Shown here: positions 10,201 to 19,886 of the stretch, piece after piece
How the letters are laid out: each line of letters opens with the position of its first letter
Position numbering within the stretch: the stretch's first letter is position 1
Assembly (NCBI GenBank): GCA_002005505.1
Contig: MVGU01001549.1
Coordinates: 60,001 to 83,453, forward strand
Source of the DNA: Botryococcus braunii
Taxonomy: Eukaryota; Chlorophyta; Trebouxiophyceae
DNA: 23,453 nt
Direction: 5' to 3'
Program-made: the position numbers and the translations under genes
Notes under the pieces: model-generated
Databases searched by the model: none
What the model was told of the DNA's origin: nothing
The model's input: the letters and a program-made list of their open reading frames with translations, nothing else

Positions 10201-13200
10201 TTGCCGATAGTCGACTACCATTCGTAGATTACCATCCTTCTTATTCACAAAGAAGCAAGGGGCTGCAAAGGGAGAATGTGAGTATTCAATAAGTCCCTTC
10301 TTTAGAAGACGTTCTATTTCTTCCCACATTGCTCGCTTCTCAAGTTGAGAGTATCTTGGGAGATAGCCTGGTTTGGGCTTGTATCCAGGTTCAAGCTCAA
10401 TTACATGATTAATTCCACGATCCGGTGGTAAACCATCCGGTAGCTCATCTGGGAATCGGTCTGAAAATTCATTCAATAACTCCCGTAAATCTTTAGGTAA
10501 TGCATCAAGGTCAGTCCCGTTAGAGTCCGGTTTTTCTAATACAATTGCACATAAGATGGCTTCATCTGATTTCAGCCCATGCGATGCCATCATGGCTGAC
10601 AGACTTAAAGGTTTTTCAAGCACATGCGAGATATCTTTGTCACCAAGGTGGAAGGTATGTGATTCTCTTCCAACCCTCAAAGTCACAATCTTTTCATTAT
10701 AGTCAAGTACTGCACGTGACTGCAAAAGAAAATCATCTCCAAGATAGATTGTTGGCTTGGACAAATCAGCTACGACGGCTCTTACGGCCGTATTCAAAGA
10801 CCCAAAAGAAATAGGTACAGTTGCCATTCCTTTGACTTGCAAGGTGGTGCCATCAGGTCCATAAGCCGAGAGACTGACTTCCTCGATTTTGAGGCCGCAT
10901 GATTCAGCAAAGTCTGTGCTGATAAAGCTTGGGGTTGCTGCTGTGTCCAGGGTAATGTCATGCTCTAGCCCTGCCACACGCCCCCGAATAATCATAGTTA
11001 TTCTCGGTGGGACCTTAGTTGAAAAGTACAATTCTTTCACTTTTTCTGGCTTTTCAGGCTCATGCGATGATTCTTGTGCATCTTGCTCAACTGTCATTGA
11101 GGCCAAATTAACTTGCACATTTGAGCCAGAAGTGGGTGGTACCTGCCCACGACCACCACGAGCATCACGGCCCCCACGGGGAACGAAACGGCGTCCGCGG
11201 CCGCCATTATGGCCAAAGTTGTCATCTCTGGGCACATCAAATGTATGGACGCCTGAACGTCTACCCCCTTGGCCATAGCCACGGTAGCCCCCACGGGGTG
11301 GGTACGGTTGATCAAACCTCCCGCGCCCCCTGCCATAAGGGGTGTGGTGCTCATCAGACCCATAAGGGCGTTTACTGCCTGCGAAACGGCCACGAGCTCT
11401 GCCACGTGAGTCATTTCCACGTCGACCACCATCATGCTTAACGCCTAATTGGCCCTCAATTTGATTGATAATGAATCGTGGTAGTGCATTCTTTAACGTT
11501 CGCACTAGGTCCATGTTGGACCTCTTATCAGAAATGCGAAGTGAGAGGCTCCAAAATCGGTTAAGATAATCACCAAGAGTCCATGAGCCATCCCATGTTA
11601 ACTTCTCGAGCTTAGCCGTGAGAGCTTGTGCATCTTCATATGAGAATGCAAATTGCTTCCGTAAGGCATCATGCATTTCCACATAAGTTGGGACTCTATT
11701 AAGACTTGCTTGCAATGCATCAATTGCAATACGGGCATCACCCTCAAGCTTGCTTTTCAACAGTAAGCCCCATTCATTTCCAGGAGTAGGCAAGGTCCTC
11801 CCCGATAACAAACGTAATGCTGATTCAAAATCTGCCAGAAAATTTGAGACACGTGGACCAGTACGCTTGCCATTATAATTTTGCAAGGCTTGAATATCCT
11901 TAAAGCCTAGGGTCTTGCCCGCTGGGCCTTTACCTCGATAATACTCCGGGACAGGATCATCGTACCCGGGTTCTTGATCACCAGGACCACGTGCTGGGTC
12001 AAACGGGCCACCTGGGCCACCACCCCCACGTCTTGGGTTATTATGATTATTACCTGGACCATCATCATCATTATTATCATCACCATCATCATCACCATCA
12101 GGGGGTCCATGATTATTGCCCCTGGCCCCACTTGCTTGAGATCCATTGAGGGGAGCAATATCTTCATTCTCGTCTTGCTCATTATTTTCATCCTCAGGCT
12201 CATCAGCTTCATCATTAGGATCGGTATTTCCACCAGACGGGTCATTTTGGGAATCTGCCCGAGCATGAACATATGGTGGAACCTTTGCAAATCTCGTTTG
12301 TGGTGTAAAAATTGGACCCTTTGTAGGTAGCATGCCAGGGGTATTAATGGGTGGGATACGGCCCATAAATACTTGAAAATTAGTGTCATACCCCATGGGC
12401 CTTGTGCAGATGCCTGGGATTGCCATGAAGGTGGCTCCTTTGGTTCCCGACCTGTTCATAAGCACTTCGGTCTGAGCCTCTTCAAAAGATGAATCTTCAC
12501 CATTAACTTTCTCTTTAGTGCCATCTTTCTCACCAAGAGTGCCTTTGATGAGGCTGAGTTTGGATTCATCATCCATAAGAATCCAGGCAAGGGGTTTCAT
12601 GCTCTCAGGCTTCATGAAGAGCGCAGAATTGTACAAATTGTTTACCCCATCTGCGAAGAGTTCCTTTGGGATTCCAAAAATGTACTCAAAGGCTTCGGTG
12701 TAAGCCGGATCAGGAGTCTTGTAGCGAAAACAGTCTTGCTGCAAATAATAGTCATTTGACTCATCAGTGAAATTCATGTACAAATCCCAATCAATGGGTC
12801 TTGCAACTGGCCTTTGAACTGGAATCGAGCCGTCAATGACTGTTTTATTTGTTGCAATCCACTTGCGCAAAATAGATGCGGGATTCCCATCCTTCAAGAA
12901 GGTAAGGCCGTATTTTTCCCATAAATCTTCACCATAACGGCCTGGATTTATCAAATCATTCATAACTTCTTCATTCTCAAACCAGTTCGGTCCCACGTCA
13001 TGAAGCAAGTGGGCCGACGCAAATTGCCACACGATCGCTAACATCATCTTTTCGAACAAATGGGCGTCGTATGCGCGCGACTCGAAAACTGTTTGGTCAT
13101 TGACATTATTGGATTCAGTTGTTACTAAATGCGATGTGGCCCAAGTATTGGCATAGTATTCTGGCTCACACGCTTGCCATAGGCGCTGTTTCGCCAACAA

Positions 13201-13344
13201 GTGCTTCCTTTGAAAGCCACGCACTGTGAGGGTGTACTCCTCATCATCTTTTATATCGAAAACCTTTTTTTCTCGGACATTTGCCGTAGTAGGCAAGAAC
13301 CCAAAGTTATAGCCCTTATAGACGTCAGGCCACGAACTTGTCAT
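7216..13344 (-). CDS. Gag-pol polyprotein of a chromovirus (2042 aa)
   Basis: This single frame encodes capsid, protease, reverse transcriptase, RNase H and integrase, which together copy and insert the element. In order: an N-terminal extension of about 370 residues that I do not recognise; an acidic Asp/Asn-rich linker (about 370-470); a retrotransposon gag domain (about 495-632); an RGG/RG-rich tail (about 640-735) with no CCHC zinc knuckle; protease around D800 (LDTAAT); RT with YMDD at 1142-1145; RNase H with D1291; an integrase HHCC finger (about 1572-1615) and D1645, D1707, E1743 (35-residue D-E spacing); a GPF motif near 1904; and a chromodomain (about 1968-2035, W2006 in VKWAGYP). 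The ATG lies only about 40 bp after the LTR, just past the PBS, and is the first available. At 2042 aa it is longer than usual single-frame chromoviruses, mostly at the N-terminus. It is apparently functional. DTA in place of the DSG/DTG protease motif is odd. Confidence 0.96.
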   Translation of the reverse strand: MTSSWPDVYKGYNFGFLPTTANVREKKVFDIKDDEEYTLTVRGFQRKHLLAKQRLWQACEPEYYANTWATSHLVTTESNNVNDQTVFESRAYDAHLFEKMMLAIVWQFASAHLLHDVGPNWFENEEVMNDLINPGRYGEDLWEKYGLTFLKDGNPASILRKWIATNKTVIDGSIPVQRPVARPIDWDLYMNFTDESNDYYLQQDCFRYKTPDPAYTEAFEYIFGIPKELFADGVNNLYNSALFMKPESMKPLAWILMDDESKLSLIKGTLGEKDGTKEKVNGEDSSFEEAQTEVLMNRSGTKGATFMAIPGICTRPMGYDTNFQVFMGRIPPINTPGMLPTKGPIFTPQTRFAKVPPYVHARADSQNDPSGGNTDPNDEADEPEDENNEQDENEDIAPLNGSQASGARGNNHGPPDGDDDGDDNNDDDGPGNNHNNPRRGGGGPGGPFDPARGPGDQEPGYDDPVPEYYRGKGPAGKTLGFKDIQALQNYNGKRTGPRVSNFLADFESALRLLSGRTLPTPGNEWGLLLKSKLEGDARIAIDALQASLNRVPTYVEMHDALRKQFAFSYEDAQALTAKLEKLTWDGSWTLGDYLNRFWSLSLRISDKRSNMDLVRTLKNALPRFIINQIEGQLGVKHDGGRRGNDSRGRARGRFAGSKRPYGSDEHHTPYGRGRGRFDQPYPPRGGYRGYGQGGRRSGVHTFDVPRDDNFGHNGGRGRRFVPRGGRDARGGRGQVPPTSGSNVQVNLASMTVEQDAQESSHEPEKPEKVKELYFSTKVPPRITMIIRGRVAGLEHDITLDTAATPSFISTDFAESCGLKIEEVSLSAYGPDGTTLQVKGMATVPISFGSLNTAVRAVVADLSKPTIYLGDDFLLQSRAVLDYNEKIVTLRVGRESHTFHLGDKDISHVLEKPLSLSAMMASHGLKSDEAILCAIVLEKPDSNGTDLDALPKDLRELLNEFSDRFPDELPDGLPPDRGINHVIELEPGYKPKPGYLPRYSQLEKRAMWEEIERLLKKGLIEYSHSPFAAPCFFVNKKDGNLRMVVDYRQLNKVTVKHRAPLPRIDDTLDMLGNANFFSSLDLHSGYHQIRINEEDVPKTGFRTPFGQYNFKVLAFGLTNAPPTFQTVMNKIFEEYVGKFLLVYMDDILIYSKTLEEHMKQIRLVLEKLREHQLYAKMKKCSWLKEWTLFLGHLVGPHGIKIDDSKIEAVRNWPTPTDVHDVRQFMGLTNFCKKFVQGFARIAAPVNSLTKPKVPFKWTPDHEVSFSGMKHAITTAPVLKAPDFDKPFTVISDASGFGMGGVLVQDGRPIAYNSKKFTPAERNYGVTEQELRAVVYNLEVWRPYLEGAEKVTIITDHNPNTFFQDKQVLSRRQVRWYEFLSRFHLEWKYEPGRTNVADPLSRSPALLRAMHVGIEIAAVTTRSRTTGFSQPAPPTRGDSSLPQGSAVEGAVSTHTGNQALPQGTQSTHTGGRVLPQGTHLGSSGCESTHVNKKQKVVARPRDSIFDPIRIPTGPSIANDFLSRLREAYAADSFYSNPENVSKMVQQDGIWYIQRGELLVISVPHDVDLRTLIISHYHSPPCRGHGGLAKTKDLIERHFHWHGLYTQVKKFIDTCEFCQRNKSSNQAPAGSLQPIAPPDQPFDTISMDLIVDLPVDKTTGDDSILVIVDKLTKMAKFLSCRKTVGSTAIAEMLYSKVFAVYGKPAQLITDRDPRFTGNFFREWCSGLNIKQCFTSAYHPQSDGQTERMNRILEDYLRNYVNPQGDDWVKYLPSAEFAINNAYQESIRTSPFFLNLGRHPNAVEGLEAFLPKVIPNTRAHVFKVQEATDVRRRIQDQTRAAQACLQAAHDREKLWVQARGNIEEAQQRQKKHYDKHRREVVYQEGDQVLLSTRNAGRRSVLSTKFLPKFVGPFKVLSRVGDVAYKLELPQGIRWHNVFHVSLLKPYKQPTQVGTMMPQPPPLPPVIDGDMYYAVEDIVGHKVKAHHVNKKKHHDDPKRKGKATYLYLVKWAGYPSSDNSWEPVSNFAHNAETRAMLSAYKERNGLK
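8918..9054 (-). repeat. In-frame minisatellite in the RNase H-integrase linker
   Basis: Three imperfect copies of a unit with CCCCTGTGGTA and CCCGTGTGGGTGGA cores start at 8918, 8960 and 9017. Spacings are 42 and 57 bp, both multiples of three. They encode LPQG…THTG-like repeats at about residues 1431-1476 and leave the frame open. Confidence 0.8.
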
Positions 13345-13360
13345 CGAAACCCAAATGCAA

Positions 13361-13380
13361 CAACCTCAGAACCGATACCA
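13361..13380 (-). promoter_or_regulatory. Chromovirus primer-binding site
   Basis: On the minus strand TGGTATCGGTTCTGAGG starts two bases after the LTR. The first nine bases equal the primer sites of the LARD and the TRIM. Confidence 0.8.
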
Positions 13381-13382
13381 AT

Positions 13383-13585
13383 TATAACAGCTGGAAGAGA
13401 AGGAGGGCTTACGGACACGGAAAGGGCATTCCATTCATTACATTACTTCATTGTATTTCGCTCGTCTCAGCCGTCAAAGGCAACCGTCTGGTATAACGCC
13501 CTGTAACGAGCTACCGAACCTCCAACCGTACTGCGCTTTCGATTGTACCGCTGCTACTCGGGACTTGTCCTCGAGCGCGGTTACA
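13383..13585 (-). repeat. Chromovirus 5' LTR, 203 bp
   Basis: On the minus strand it begins TGTAACCGCG and ends CAGCTGTTATA, that is TG…TA rather than TG…CA. The target duplication fixes both ends. No canonical TATA box was recognised in it. Confidence 0.93.
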
Positions 13586-13590
13586 CACAT

Positions 13591-14402
13591 AGAGTGCATA
13601 GACATAATTGTTTGTTATCATCATCGAGTCATCTACTGGTTGCATAAGTTCAACAGTAGAGCTTCACAGTTGACAGTATATTGCAAGTTCTACACTACAA
13701 ACATGTAATTTCATGGTACTGGAGTGTACCTAGACATTGCAAGATGGAATGATAATAGAAGTGTTGTTTAGGGATTGTTGATACATAGTCCCGCACTTCT
13801 ACCTTAGCTTTGTGAGTTGAGGTGACATTGTTGTGCCTATGCTATGGGCATGTCACTTTCGTTCACGTGCTAACACTTGAGAGTACACCATCCTAGTAAT
13901 GGATGGAGGTCATGATTTGTGAATAAGTCGTCTATGGTGAACTTATCGTGTCACCCATATGTGTTGAGATCATTTGATTACAATGGTCCAAATTATAATC
14001 ATGTGGACGTTGTTGATACGACAACCTTCTACCTAGAATGTAGGGGAGGCAAGTTGAACGCTTAAAAATTAGAAAATGACTAAGTAGTCATTAGCTTGGG
14101 TGTTATCTTAAGACTTTCCAAGGCCAAGTGTTTTGGTCCTTGAGGTTACGATACTGAAATGATTAGTTCAGGTATTGCACGAATACATGATGTTCATGGT
14201 AATTGTGTTTGCCGTAAAGGTTGTCGTTTGAGTAACACACCCATTGAGATTGATAAGAGTGTTTGGGATTCCTAAATGTGGGATTTCATGACACGCTTTC
14301 ATGTTTATGATCACTATGAGTTGTGATAATGTAGTGCCTGTGCTTATGGCTGTTGCACTTCTTTCCTATGAATATGCTAAGTCACTTACCCTTCACTGCA
14401 TG
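13591..14402 (+). other. LARD internal region, right part, noncoding
   Basis: AT-rich sequence between the nested element and the polypurine tract. No coding motif, RNA gene or repeat is recognised. Confidence 0.7.
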
Positions 14403-14412
14403 CAAGGGGAGG
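14403..14412 (+). promoter_or_regulatory. LARD polypurine tract
   Basis: CAAGGGGAGG lies immediately before the right LTR start, the expected place for plus-strand priming. Confidence 0.8.
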
Positions 14413-15333
14413 TGTCGTAAATCGTGAGTACCCCCATCCACCTTTATGGATGGAAGGCTACATTTATGATGTGCATTTGTGAAGTGACGTGACGGGTATG
14501 GACCAAATGTGGTCAAATGTCACTCACTAGACGATACTTTAGGGTAATAATGCAATAGTGGCTACTCTCGAGAGTGCTTGAACCGTTTAAGGTTGGGCAT
14601 GGACAGCTTCGAGTTGATTGCTGAACTATGGACAATTTAAGTCCTTGACATAGGTTCCTTGGAGGCTGACATCGTGACTAATGTTGCTCAAATGGAGCAC
14701 AATTGCATAGTCTATTGCTGAAGTCAATGTTGGTTTTCTAGAGATCTCCTAATAAATTGGAACCTAGGTATCCTTGAAGGATGTAGCGTTTACGGATCGG
14801 TTCCCATGGTACCTCGATCTGATAGTACCTTAGAATAAAAGCCTTGGGCTGAATCCGAGATTTAGATCGTCGAATGCTTACGAATAACGGGTATGGTTAC
14901 TGATCCGAGCAGTAGTTTCGGAGTAGTCATTACTTAGAAACATAAGTAGTTTCCTTATAGCTAATCCATGCGGCTGCCTATATAAACTGGCCATCTAGGA
15001 TAGAAGCCTTAGACATGTGATAAGTCTCCGGCTATGGTGTGCTGCACTTCTCGTGCTAGCAGTGATGGTCGTGATAGTGGCAGTTATGAGTAACACAGGT
15101 ATGGACTGCAGGTAAGAGACGTCTACTGAACTTAGTCGTTGAGATCTACGTTGTAAATAGACATGTGATAAGTCTCCGGCTATGGTGTGCTGCACTTCTC
15201 GTGCTAGCAGTGATGGTCGTGATAGTGGCAGTTATGAGTAACACATGTATGGACTGCAGGTTCTATCTCCCTTGCACATTTTTGTGCATTTGGACCCACT
15301 CTCCGCTGACTCCCGGTATCATGTTTTATGACA
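14413..15333 (+). repeat. LARD right (3') LTR, 921 bp
   Basis: Same ends as the left LTR, with few substitutions. It is 148 bp longer because a 103-bp segment occurs twice (15011-15113 and 15159-15261), separated by 45 bp found nowhere in the left LTR. Confidence 0.93.
15011..15261 (+). repeat. 103-bp duplication in the LARD right LTR
   Basis: AGACATGTGATAAGTCTCC… occurs at 15011 and again at 15159, with a 148-bp period. The 45 bp between begins after CAG with GTAAGAG, resembling a plant 5' splice site. The left LTR has a single copy and lacks the 45 bp. Confidence 0.92.
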
Positions 15334-16736
<1,403 letters not shown>

Positions 16737-17180
16737 TACCACACGAAAATACAGCATGCAAAATTGCATTTTAGCCCAAAGTGACCCCCGAACCTTGTAC
16801 GGAGTACATTGGCTTACCTGAAAACTCACACGCCCTGACCGTCCCTCTTCAAATACACGGCCTTGTGCCTTGCTTTCTAATCAAATTTAATTTGGAAAGG
16901 GAATTTTCTTTGTTAGAATTTCAGGCGTGACGACTCTGGACCACTGCCGAGTCGCCCGCTTGCCCACCTTATAAAATTTGCCCAAGTGCGAAAGAGAGAG
17001 TCGGTTCATCGTACTCTTGGCAGTACATACCACGTCAGCACTAGAGCTACACATGGCTGTGTCTCGCTTCCCTAGGCACGTGCGGCTACCTTAGGCAATT
17101 TCGCCCTGTATATTCGACCGCCACTTATTTTTTCGGGGGAGTGAGTGCCTTAATCCCCCTGGTACAATAATAGGTCATGT

Positions 17181-17298
17181 CACGTGAGTGTCACGTGGGT
17201 TTCCTGGTAGGCCCCAAATGACCCAGGGGTGGCGTCCCCCACTCATGTGGGGAAGGGGTACACAACACCTAGCACATGTGACACTCATTAAATATAAG
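17181..17298 (+). promoter_or_regulatory. Promoter-like block (U3)
   Basis: G-boxes at 17181-17186 and 17192-17197 keep the 11-bp spacing, and the TATA-like box is at 17288-17298, despite substitutions elsewhere in this unit. Confidence 0.4.
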
Positions 17299-17752
17299 TG
17301 CGCTCCATTTCTCGTCATAGCAGCACATGGCTTCCCTTCGTTTGGGACTTGGCATACATAGTTGAAACGTCATTTCAATTAGATTATGTAAAACGTGCCA
17401 GAGTTTGGTTAGCACCATGTTGACGAATGGAGAGCAATAAAAATACCATGGTATATGGAATCTAACAAGCCACGGCTTGCATTACACACACGACCATGAT
17501 TTTAGACATGGTCGGATGGCTCAAGAAACGTTTGAAAGTAAAACATATGGGCTACGCTCTCAATTAGTAACGATTTGTGTGACTCAAAATGCTTCATGGC
17601 ATTGTCATTTTCCGGCCAACCTGGATTGAAGGATAGCCTAGCTTTTGCCATGGCGACACGTGTGACATAGCCGTTACCAACACGAGGAGCGGCGTGCTAG
17701 TTTCTATTAGATGGTTGCAAATAACGAGAGGATGATGAGGATGTGTGTGTGG

Positions 17753-17910
<158 letters not shown>

Positions 17911-17999
17911 ACTCCGAACACGTGGTTGCTCCTTTTGGGTAGAGAGCACAATCCCACGCCGGGCGACAGTCCCGGGTTCGAATTCCGCTGAGCGCCACA
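17911..17999 (+). repeat. TRIM 5' LTR remnant (last 89 bp)
   Basis: Identical as read to 18235-18323. It breaks directly into the purine-rich end of the GA tract. Confidence 0.88.
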
Positions 18000-18001
18000 T
18001 T

Positions 18002-18017
18002 TGGTATCGGCGAGTGG
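18002..18017 (+). promoter_or_regulatory. TRIM primer-binding site
   Basis: TGGTATCGGCGAG is identical over 13 bases to the LARD primer site at 3871. Confidence 0.78.
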
Positions 18018-18171
18018 TTTCTCTCCTTCCGATCGGGTGGGGCGTCTCTTTCTCCCAATCGGGTAGAGGCCAGAAGAGCCGAGCTCCTGTGGATCGCAGA
18101 GTCGACACAGAGCCTACCTAATCCAAGGTGCCCAACTCCCAAGCGGGGGGTTTCCTCTTAAGGGGGGGAGA

Positions 18172-18319
18172 TGTAACGCGCGGAATGCGTCCCCGGCTCG
18201 ATCGGTTAATATCCAAGAGAATTACCCTCTCCGTACTCCGAACACGTGGTTGCTCCTTTTGGGTAGAGAGCACAATCCCACGCCGGGCGACAGTCCCGGG
18301 TTCGAATTCCGCTGAGCGC

Positions 18320-18323
<4 letters not shown>
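18172..18323 (+). repeat. TRIM 3' LTR, 152 bp
   Basis: It begins TGTAACGCGCGG and ends GAGCGCCACA. Its last third is tRNA-like: a GGTTCGAATTCC T-arm, which matches the pol III box B consensus at 10 of 11 positions, is preceded by GGGTAGAGAGC resembling a D-arm. Confidence 0.85.

Positions 18324-18381
<58 letters not shown>
18324..18381. repeat. GA microsatellite and poly-G, right of the TRIM (U3)
   Basis: Continuation of the U3 GA tract after the TRIM, ending in poly-G and then TAATGACATGCTGG as in U1 and U2. This shows the TRIM sits inside the microsatellite. Confidence 0.95.
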
Positions 18382-19131
18382 TAATGACATGCTGGAGCGA
18401 GAGTGACATCTGGAAATGCCAATAAGAAACAATAGATTCCTTGCACTTTATCTGCTTGAGTTCATTCGTGTTTGTAGTGGGCATGTGCACATACACATCC
18501 ACATCTTCATTGGACAGACACCTCCCAATTTGGACGTACCCATATACTTGAAAGGGCTCTTTAGTATCCAAGACGAACGTGGTGAACCCTATAAGTTTTA
18601 AGAGCTTCATGTTTATTTTTTGCTACCACTGGATCATCATCAGATCTACACCATGTGGCATATATCTGGACGTTTTAGCCAGGAGATGGTTGCGGTATCA
18701 AGCAAATGGGTCTAAACACCGTAGTTTAAAAAGTTCTGGACCGTTGTTTGAATGCTACATTTGTCTATCCGCCACTTATCAAACCCGTTGGTCCAATCAC
18801 GTAGGACAAAGTCTTGAAAGTAGCCAAATATCGAATTGCACACGAATCAATCCTTCACAAAATCTTTTAATTTGCCAGAATGTCTTATTTCACAGCATTT
18901 CCGGTGACGGAAGTGCAAGACAAGGGTGTCGCACTTCGAAAGACCATCGGCCAGATCCCGGCAGCAACCCACGAAGCAGTTTTTAAACATTTACCCAACA
19001 TTTTTATTGTATTTACCTTAAAGACGTAAGTTATCATTATAGCTGAAGTTTTGCGGCCCAGTGCTTAATGCATTCGCGACACGGCAGCAGATTTCCGGCG
19101 AGTGAGTTAGGAAGAAAACACCAAACTCGCA

Positions 19132-19886
19132 TCACTCCCCCGAAAAAATTAGTGGCGGTCACTTTGAGAAGTTGTTGCTACATATAGATAGGGGCTCTGC
19201 ATACAAGCGTGCCATTAAACGGTCCCTTTGTGAGTTGTTGTTAGCGCATGGGGCTAGCAAGCCATGACTCTAAATAGATTGCAAGCAATCCCCAAATTCT
19301 TGACAAGGCCCAGAATTTCTGTTTCCTCAAGTTTTGTCCCCTTCGGCCCTTGCGTTTAAAGCCTCACAAGGTTTCCCCTTAGACCTTGCTCGCGGGTCCG
19401 GGCCCACACACACCTCTGTCAAGGGCCAATCCTTTGGATAGTGGCACCCAAAGCCATGCTGGGCTCCTATCCTCTTCATACCACACGAAAATACAGCATG
19501 CAAAATTGCATTTTAGCCCAAAGTGACCCCCGAACCTTGTACGGAGTACATTGGCTTACCTGAAAACTCACACGCCCTGACCGTCCCTCTTCAAATACAC
19601 GGCCTTGTGCCTTGCTTTCTAATCAAATTTAATTTGGAAAGGGAATTTTCTTTGTTAGAATTTCAGGCGTGACGACTCTGGACCACTGCCGAGTCGCCCG
19701 CTTGCCCACCTTAGAAAATTTGCCCAAGTGCGAAAGAGAGAGTCGGTTCATCGTACTCTTGGCAGTACATACCACGTCAGCACTAGAGCTACACATGGCT
19801 GTGTCTCGCTTCCCTAGGCACGTGCGGCTACCTTAGGCAATTTCGCCCTGTATATTCGATCGCCACTTATTTTTTCGGGGGAGTGA
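19132..19886. mobile_element. Candidate TIR-bounded element E, copy 3, at the array edge (755 bp)
   Basis: Full left arm at 19132-19160 and right arm at 19858-19886 with one substitution. The right tip is the boundary of the whole array, so the outermost element is complete while the spacer that normally follows is absent. Confidence 0.5.
19479..19886. repeat. Tandem array unit U4, partial; right edge of the array
   Basis: This matches U1 1-408 and stops at the last base of the right-type inverted repeat (…GGGGGAGTGA). From 19887 the sequence is unrelated to the array. Confidence 0.88.

Larger units (their letters stand above)
6413..13585 (-). mobile_element. Intact Ty3/gypsy chromovirus, nested in the LARD
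   Basis: Two 203-bp direct repeats, identical as read, bound a 6.77-kb interior. The flanking 5-bp duplication is CACAT (6408-6412 and 13586-13590). In minus orientation the PBS lies two bases after the 13383 LTR edge and a polypurine tract abuts the LTR at 6615. One uninterrupted gag-pol frame encodes all enzymes and a C-terminal chromodomain. Identical LTRs and an intact frame indicate very recent insertion. The element is opposite to its host LARD. I cannot assign a named chromovirus clade. Confidence 0.95.
3098..15333 (+). mobile_element. LARD-like nonautonomous LTR retrotransposon, host of a nested chromovirus
   Basis: Two LTRs beginning TGTCGT and ending GACA are flanked by a 5-bp duplication, AAAAT (3093-3097 and 15334-15338). 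The PBS follows the left LTR and the polypurine tract precedes the right one, so it reads on the + strand. Without the nested element it is about 5.06 kb with a 3.36-kb internal region. That region has no gag, protease, RT or integrase signature in any frame I read. Nonautonomous elements with long LTRs and a long noncoding interior are known as LARDs. I count about four substitutions between the LTRs, so the insertion is young. Confidence 0.88.
17911..18323 (+). mobile_element. TRIM-like miniature LTR element with truncated 5' LTR
   Basis: An 89-bp segment (17911-17999) is repeated without change at 18235-18323. The right copy belongs to a 152-bp LTR (18172-18323) with TG…CA ends. A PBS starts two bases after the left copy, and a polypurine tract (TAAGGGGGGGAGA, 18159-18171) abuts the right LTR. 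The interior is only 172 bp and noncoding. Terminal repeats, PBS and PPT on this scale define TRIM elements. The left LTR lacks its first 63 bp, replaced by the GA tract, so no target duplication can be read. Confidence 0.85.

Noticed and set aside
17911..17999. A functional tRNA gene
   Set aside because: T-arm and D-arm features are present, but the acceptor pairs at only about five of seven positions and no proper anticodon stem and loop forms. It occurs as the TRIM LTR end in two identical copies.
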